NCBI GenBank assembly: GCA_028099475.1
Contig: JAOHHF010000002.1
Location: 1-64,000, forward strand
Direction of reading: 5' to 3'
Origin: Candidatus Pelagibacter sp.
GTDB taxonomy: Bacteria > Pseudomonadota > Alphaproteobacteria > Pelagibacterales > Pelagibacteraceae
DNA length: 64,000 nucleotides
Below the pieces are notes generated by a model. That model searched no databases, had not been told where the DNA came from, and worked only from the letters and a program-made list of their open reading frames with translations. The position numbers were made by a program, and so were the translations under genes. Shown here one piece after another: positions 60,899 to 64,000 of the stretch. Position 1 is the first letter of the stretch, and the number at the start of each line of letters is the position of its first letter.

Positions 60899-61174
60899 AT
60901 GAACAAAAAACAACTAATTGCACAGCTTTCAGGCTCTTTAAATTTGAGCAAAGCCGATGCTGAGAGAACATTTGATACAATTACCAACACTATTTTAGAT
61001 GCACTAAAAGGTGATGATTCAGTAAAAATCGCTGGATTTGGTACATATAAAGTAGCTAAGAGAAAAGCTAGAGTTGGAAGAAACCCTAGAACAGGTGAAC
61101 AAATCCAAATCGCTGCTTCTCAAAAAGTAAAATTCTTACCTGCAAAAGCTTTAAAAGAAGTATTCAATAAGTAA
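60899..61174 (+). CDS. hupB: HU-type nucleoid protein
   Basis: 91-residue histone-like DNA-bending protein. The start NKKQLIAQLSGSLNLSKADA, the core IAGFGTYKVAKRKARVGRNP with the proline-tipped arm (RNPRTGEQIQI), and the end FLPAKALKEVFNK are standard for HU. A clear hairpin terminator follows at 61188-61225. Confidence 0.97.
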   Translation: MNKKQLIAQLSGSLNLSKADAERTFDTITNTILDALKGDDSVKIAGFGTYKVAKRKARVGRNPRTGEQIQIAASQKVKFLPAKALKEVFNK

Positions 61175-61187
61175 TTATTTTTTCTAA

Positions 61188-61225
61188 CAGCCCTAACGAA
61201 TTAAAAAACGTTTAGGGCTGTTTCT
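61188..61225 (+). terminator. Intrinsic terminator after HU
   Basis: CAGCCCTAACG (61188-61198) pairs with CGTTTAGGGCTG (61209-61220) with one bulged T. TTTCT follows. It lies 13 bases after the HU stop and is GC-rich for this genome. Confidence 0.8.
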
Positions 61226-61315
61226 ATATGCAAATACTGCATACCTATTTTTCCTGATCAACGTTAGTTTTTAATATTTAAAAATTTATAAGTCATAACC
61301 TTAACAGGAGGTTTT

Positions 61316-62617
61316 ATGACTAAATTAATAAAGAAATTAACTGCACCAGTACTTAGTTTAATATTTTTACTAAACATGAGTAGTGCAGGTATGGCAGAGA
61401 CAACAGTGTCTGCCGAAGTGGGGTTTATTTTTAATACTCTATTGTTTTTAATTTGTGGTTTCCTTGTCATGTTTATGGCTGCAGGTTTTGCAATGCTTGA
61501 ATCTGGTATGGTAACATCAAAAAGTGTATCGGTAATTTGTGCAAAAAATATAGGTTTATTTTCAATTGCTGGAATAATGTTTTGGCTAGTAGGTTATAAT
61601 TTAGCTTACGGAATTCCAGAAGGTGGATTTATAGGTAGTTTTATACCTTGGTCAGACTCTAGTGCAATTGACACAGGGTATTCGGATGGATCTGATTGGT
61701 ATTTCCAAATGGTATTTTGTGCAACTACAGTTTCAATTGTATCAGGAGCTATGGCTGAAAGAATTAAATTATGGCCATTCTTTTTATTTGCAGCAATTTT
61801 ATCAGGAATTTTATATCCAATCGTAATGGGTTGGCAGTGGGGTGGAGGCTGGTTAGCTGAAATCGGTTTCTCTGATTTTGCTGGATCGACTTTAGTACAC
61901 TCAACTGGAGGTGCAGCAGCACTTGCAGGAGCAATTATTATTGGACCAAGACTTGGAAGATTTACAAAGTCTGGAGCTCCAGCTCCTATTAAACCATTTG
62001 CAGCTTCATCCATTCCATTAGTAACCCTTGGGGTATTTGTTTTATGGTTAGGTTGGTTTGGTTTCAATGGTGGATCACAACTAGCTATGGGAACTGCTGA
62101 TGATGCAATTGCTGTATCACAAATCTTTATAAATACATTTTTAGCTGGCGCAGGTGGAGTTATGGCTGCAGCAGTAGTTACAAGATTAGGATTTGGAAAA
62201 ACAGATGTTGTCCAAATGTTAAACGGATGTATTGGTGGATTAGTTGCAATTACAGCAGAACCTTTATTGCCATCACCTTTAGCTGCAATTTTAATTGGTG
62301 CAGTAGGTGGTATAATTGTTGTCTATGGTACTAAACTATTATTCTCATTAAAAATTGATGATGTAGTTGGTGCTATTCCCGCTCACTTGTTTGCAGGGAT
62401 TTGGGGAACGTTAATTGTTCCAGCAACAAATCCAGATGCTTCATTCAGCGCTCAATTAATCGGTGTACTTGCAGTCAATATATTTATTTTCATAGTGGCT
62501 TATATTGTATGGTCGATTATGAAAGCAACTGTTGGTCTTAGATTAAGCAAAGAAGCTGAGGTTAAAGGAACAGACGTTTCTGAAACAGGTGTAATTGCAT
62601 ACGCAATACGTGACTAA
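61316..62617 (+). CDS. amtB: Ammonium transporter
   Basis: 433-residue Amt channel. Signal peptide (PVLSLIFLLNMSSAGMA, then ETTVSAE) and about eleven membrane helices. The conserved pore histidines are in STLVHSTGGAAALAGA and IPAHLFAGIWGTL, and FQMVFCATTVSIVSGAMAER is the Amt block. No glnK lies beside it, unlike most bacteria. AGGAGG precedes the ATG by five bases, a strong ribosome site. Two hairpins follow the gene. Confidence 0.97.
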   Translation: MTKLIKKLTAPVLSLIFLLNMSSAGMAETTVSAEVGFIFNTLLFLICGFLVMFMAAGFAMLESGMVTSKSVSVICAKNIGLFSIAGIMFWLVGYNLAYGIPEGGFIGSFIPWSDSSAIDTGYSDGSDWYFQMVFCATTVSIVSGAMAERIKLWPFFLFAAILSGILYPIVMGWQWGGGWLAEIGFSDFAGSTLVHSTGGAAALAGAIIIGPRLGRFTKSGAPAPIKPFAASSIPLVTLGVFVLWLGWFGFNGGSQLAMGTADDAIAVSQIFINTFLAGAGGVMAAAVVTRLGFGKTDVVQMLNGCIGGLVAITAEPLLPSPLAAILIGAVGGIIVVYGTKLLFSLKIDDVVGAIPAHLFAGIWGTLIVPATNPDASFSAQLIGVLAVNIFIFIVAYIVWSIMKATVGLRLSKEAEVKGTDVSETGVIAYAIRD

Positions 62618-62628
62618 ATTGTGCACAA

Positions 62629-62678
62629 TTAAGAGGTTCTTCGATCTCCATTTTGTTATCTCTCGAAGAGCCTCTTAA
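62629..62678 (+). other. Long hairpin in the amtB 3' region
   Basis: 62629-62644 pairs with 62663-62678 over 16 positions, with one U-G wobble. The loop is 18 bases. No T-run follows, so it is probably a 3' stabiliser. Its left arm TTAAGAGG can alternatively pair with CCTCTTA in the terminator 40 bases downstream. Confidence 0.65.
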
Positions 62679-62714
62679 AAATAGAATAACTATCTCTCTC
62701 GTTTAGTTTAATTG

Positions 62715-62751
62715 AGGCCTCTTAGAAATAAGGGGCCTTTTTTATTTTTTT
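62715..62751 (+). terminator. Strong intrinsic terminator of amtB
   Basis: AGGCCTCTTA (62715-62724), tetraloop GAAA, TAAGGGGCCT (62729-62738), then a T-rich run to 62751. Ten pairs with one U-G. The T-run overlaps the end of the convergent bcp gene. Confidence 0.9.
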
Positions 62752-63209
62752 GAAATATTTTTTAGAGTTTTTAAAACTTCTTTTGCGTGATCTTTAACTT
62801 TAACGTTCTCCCAGATTTTTATAATTTTACCATGTTTATCAATTAAAAACGTAGTTCTTATAATTCCCATAAACTCTCGTCCCATAAACTTTTTCTTACC
62901 CCAGACTTTATATTTCTTAAGAACGTTCAATTCTTCATCAGCTAATAAGTCAAATTTTATCTTATATTTATCTCTAAATTTATCGTGACTTTTTAAACTA
63001 TCTTTTGAAATACCATAAACTTCGCAATCTAATTTTTTAAATTTAGAGAGTAATTTGTTAAAATCATTAGTTTCAACGGTGCATCCTGGAGTATCATCTT
63101 TGGGATAAAAATAAATAACAACATATTTACCAACTGAATCCTTAAGAGCATAATTATCTTTTGTAGTTGATGGAAGTTTAAAATCGGGAGCTTTAGTATT
63201 AATTTTCAC
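62742..63209 (-). CDS. bcp: Peroxiredoxin, Bcp/PrxQ type
   Basis: 155-residue thiol peroxidase reducing hydroperoxides. The peroxidatic Cys43 lies in KDDTPGCTVETNDF, and the fold continues with VYGISKDSLKSHDKF and IRTTFLIDKHGKI. The resolving Cys found five residues later in E. coli Bcp is absent (ETND in its place). It is thus a 1-Cys form, or one using Cys62. It follows the glycosyltransferase gene by three bases. Confidence 0.93.
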   Translation of the reverse strand: MKINTKAPDFKLPSTTKDNYALKDSVGKYVVIYFYPKDDTPGCTVETNDFNKLLSKFKKLDCEVYGISKDSLKSHDKFRDKYKIKFDLLADEELNVLKKYKVWGKKKFMGREFMGIIRTTFLIDKHGKIIKIWENVKVKDHAKEVLKTLKNISKK

Positions 63210-63212
63210 AAT

Positions 63213-64000
63213 CTAATATTTGTTTTTATTCCAAATATTTACCCAGTCTTTAAGTGGTGATAAGCCATATATTGAATTGATATTAGCAAGATGTAGGCTC
63301 AATGATGGCATAGGTGAAAAACAGTGTATTTTTTTATATAATTCATGAAGCGGTTTTTCATAAGGGTCATAATTATTTAAAAACATATCTTCATAATAAT
63401 TCCAATATTTCTTTAATGTTTGTTTTGATATTAAGTACGTACATAAACTTTGATCAATTAGCCTCCAATGTTTTTTAAAACCAATAAAGTTTTTAGTATT
63501 TTCAGTTTTAACATATAGATAAGGGTAGTCAGTAGAGCAAAGAACAATTTCATCGTTAAGTTGTGATGTTATTTTTTGATAAGTATATATCATTTCAATA
63601 AAAGCATCATCTTCATGCACATAATCATCTTCAACAAAATATAATAGATCGAATTCAGATTGTAATGCAAATTCCTTTGATTGAATAATGTGAGAATTGT
63701 GAGCTAACATTCTCTGATTATTCTGAAAATTCATTCTTTTTTCATATTTTGAAATATCAAGATTACTTATTTCAAAAGAAACACTATATTTTTCACATAT
63801 GTCTTTTATTTGATTAATTGTATCTTGCTGAGAATTGTCATCAATAATTTTTAAAAAAACCTTAAAGTTTTTAAACTCATTTTTTATAATGTTTATGTTT
63901 CGACAGATCGAAACTAGTGATCTTAGAGTATATTCTTTTTTTGCACTTTCAAAAATACGTTTCTTATTTTGACTTAAAAGCTTATTTTCATTGGTAAAAG
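63213..64000 (-). CDS. Glycosyltransferase-like protein, 5' end outside window
   Basis: The frame is open without a stop from 63215 to the end of the window, so the gene continues beyond it; an internal ATG at 63734 is not the start. The N-terminal visible part (RSLVSICRNINIIKN, then VFLKIIDDNSQQDT) looks like a family 2 glycosyltransferase. It is followed by LLYFVEDDYVHED with a possible DxD-type acidic site and LSLHLANINSIYGLSPLKDW. The likely role is surface polysaccharide synthesis. Family assignment is moderate. Confidence 0.6.
   Translation of the reverse strand, partial: FTNENKLLSQNKKRIFESAKKEYTLRSLVSICRNINIIKNEFKNFKVFLKIIDDNSQQDTINQIKDICEKYSVSFEISNLDISKYEKRMNFQNNQRMLAHNSHIIQSKEFALQSEFDLLYFVEDDYVHEDDAFIEMIYTYQKITSQLNDEIVLCSTDYPYLYVKTENTKNFIGFKKHWRLIDQSLCTYLISKQTLKKYWNYYEDMFLNNYDPYEKPLHELYKKIHCFSPMPSLSLHLANINSIYGLSPLKDWVNIWNKNKY

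Noticed and set aside
61606..62067. Minus-strand frame of 153 codons inside amtB
   Set aside because: It is a shadow of the Amt coding sequence; no ribosome site or recognisable protein.

Overview
The window looks like a chromosomal segment of a SAR11 / 'Candidatus Pelagibacter'-type marine alphaproteobacterium. The DNA is very AT-rich, intergenic gaps are tiny, and many neighbours share a TAATG stop/start overlap. The gene set is typical of that lifestyle: glycine-betaine ABC importer, dimethylglycine dehydrogenase with its own ETF chain, ferric-iron ABC importer, TRAP transporter, SlyX, AmtB and many single-gene transporters. This placement rests on gene content and style, not on a marker-gene comparison. 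I found no rRNA, tRNA, CRISPR array, insertion sequence or integrase gene.

Layout. 0-6.1 kb: a clipped unknown gene, then an operon of dimethylglycine/sarcosine dehydrogenase, etfB, etfA and ETF-ubiquinone oxidoreductase. 6.1-9.5 kb: DUF2237 and hisI (minus), then folE, an AcuI-type reductase and a LysR regulator. 9.6-13.6 kb: a Fur-box-controlled futA / small CxxC protein / futB / futC iron operon. 13.6-28.0 kb: AzlCD, a persulfide-dioxygenase-like enzyme, MFS and MATE exporters, a cytochrome b561/cytochrome c divergent pair, a phosphatase, two DUF genes, an SMR pair, four short minus-strand genes with strong ribosome sites, and cysK/cysE. 28.1-36.8 kb: VOC protein, aldehyde dehydrogenase, a TRAP transporter (dctP-M-Q) and proXVW. 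The TRAP cassette sits between two copies of a ~100-base promoter repeat. 36.8-49.6 kb: LysE exporter, a histidinol-dehydrogenase-family enzyme of the sulfonate (HpsN-like) type, Pta-like enzyme, epoxide hydrolase, YbbAP-like ABC exporter divergent from tesA, flavoproteins, SRAP protein, YtoQ and SlyX. 50.5-59.6 kb: an accessory block of mostly unrecognised genes. Within it, six tightly coupled genes end in a 1102-residue nuclease-helicase with seven C-terminal repeats. 59.6-64 kb: rseP, HU, amtB, a Bcp peroxiredoxin and a clipped glycosyltransferase.

How it fits together. ProXVW imports glycine betaine or a relative. The DMGDH-EtfAB-ETF-QO set can oxidise its demethylation products and pass electrons to ubiquinone. 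CysE-CysK make cysteine. Fut imports iron under apparent Fur control.

The most interesting material falls into four groups: (1) the methylase-less Mrr-helicase-repeat protein and its co-transcribed membrane, secreted and lipoprotein genes, a candidate undescribed defence-type system; (2) a possible two-state RNA switch between futA and futB, part of a pattern in which each of the three solute-binding-protein genes here is followed by a strong hairpin; (3) the TRAP cassette bounded by 90%-identical direct repeats; (4) an SMR transporter pair in which both subunits lack the essential glutamate.
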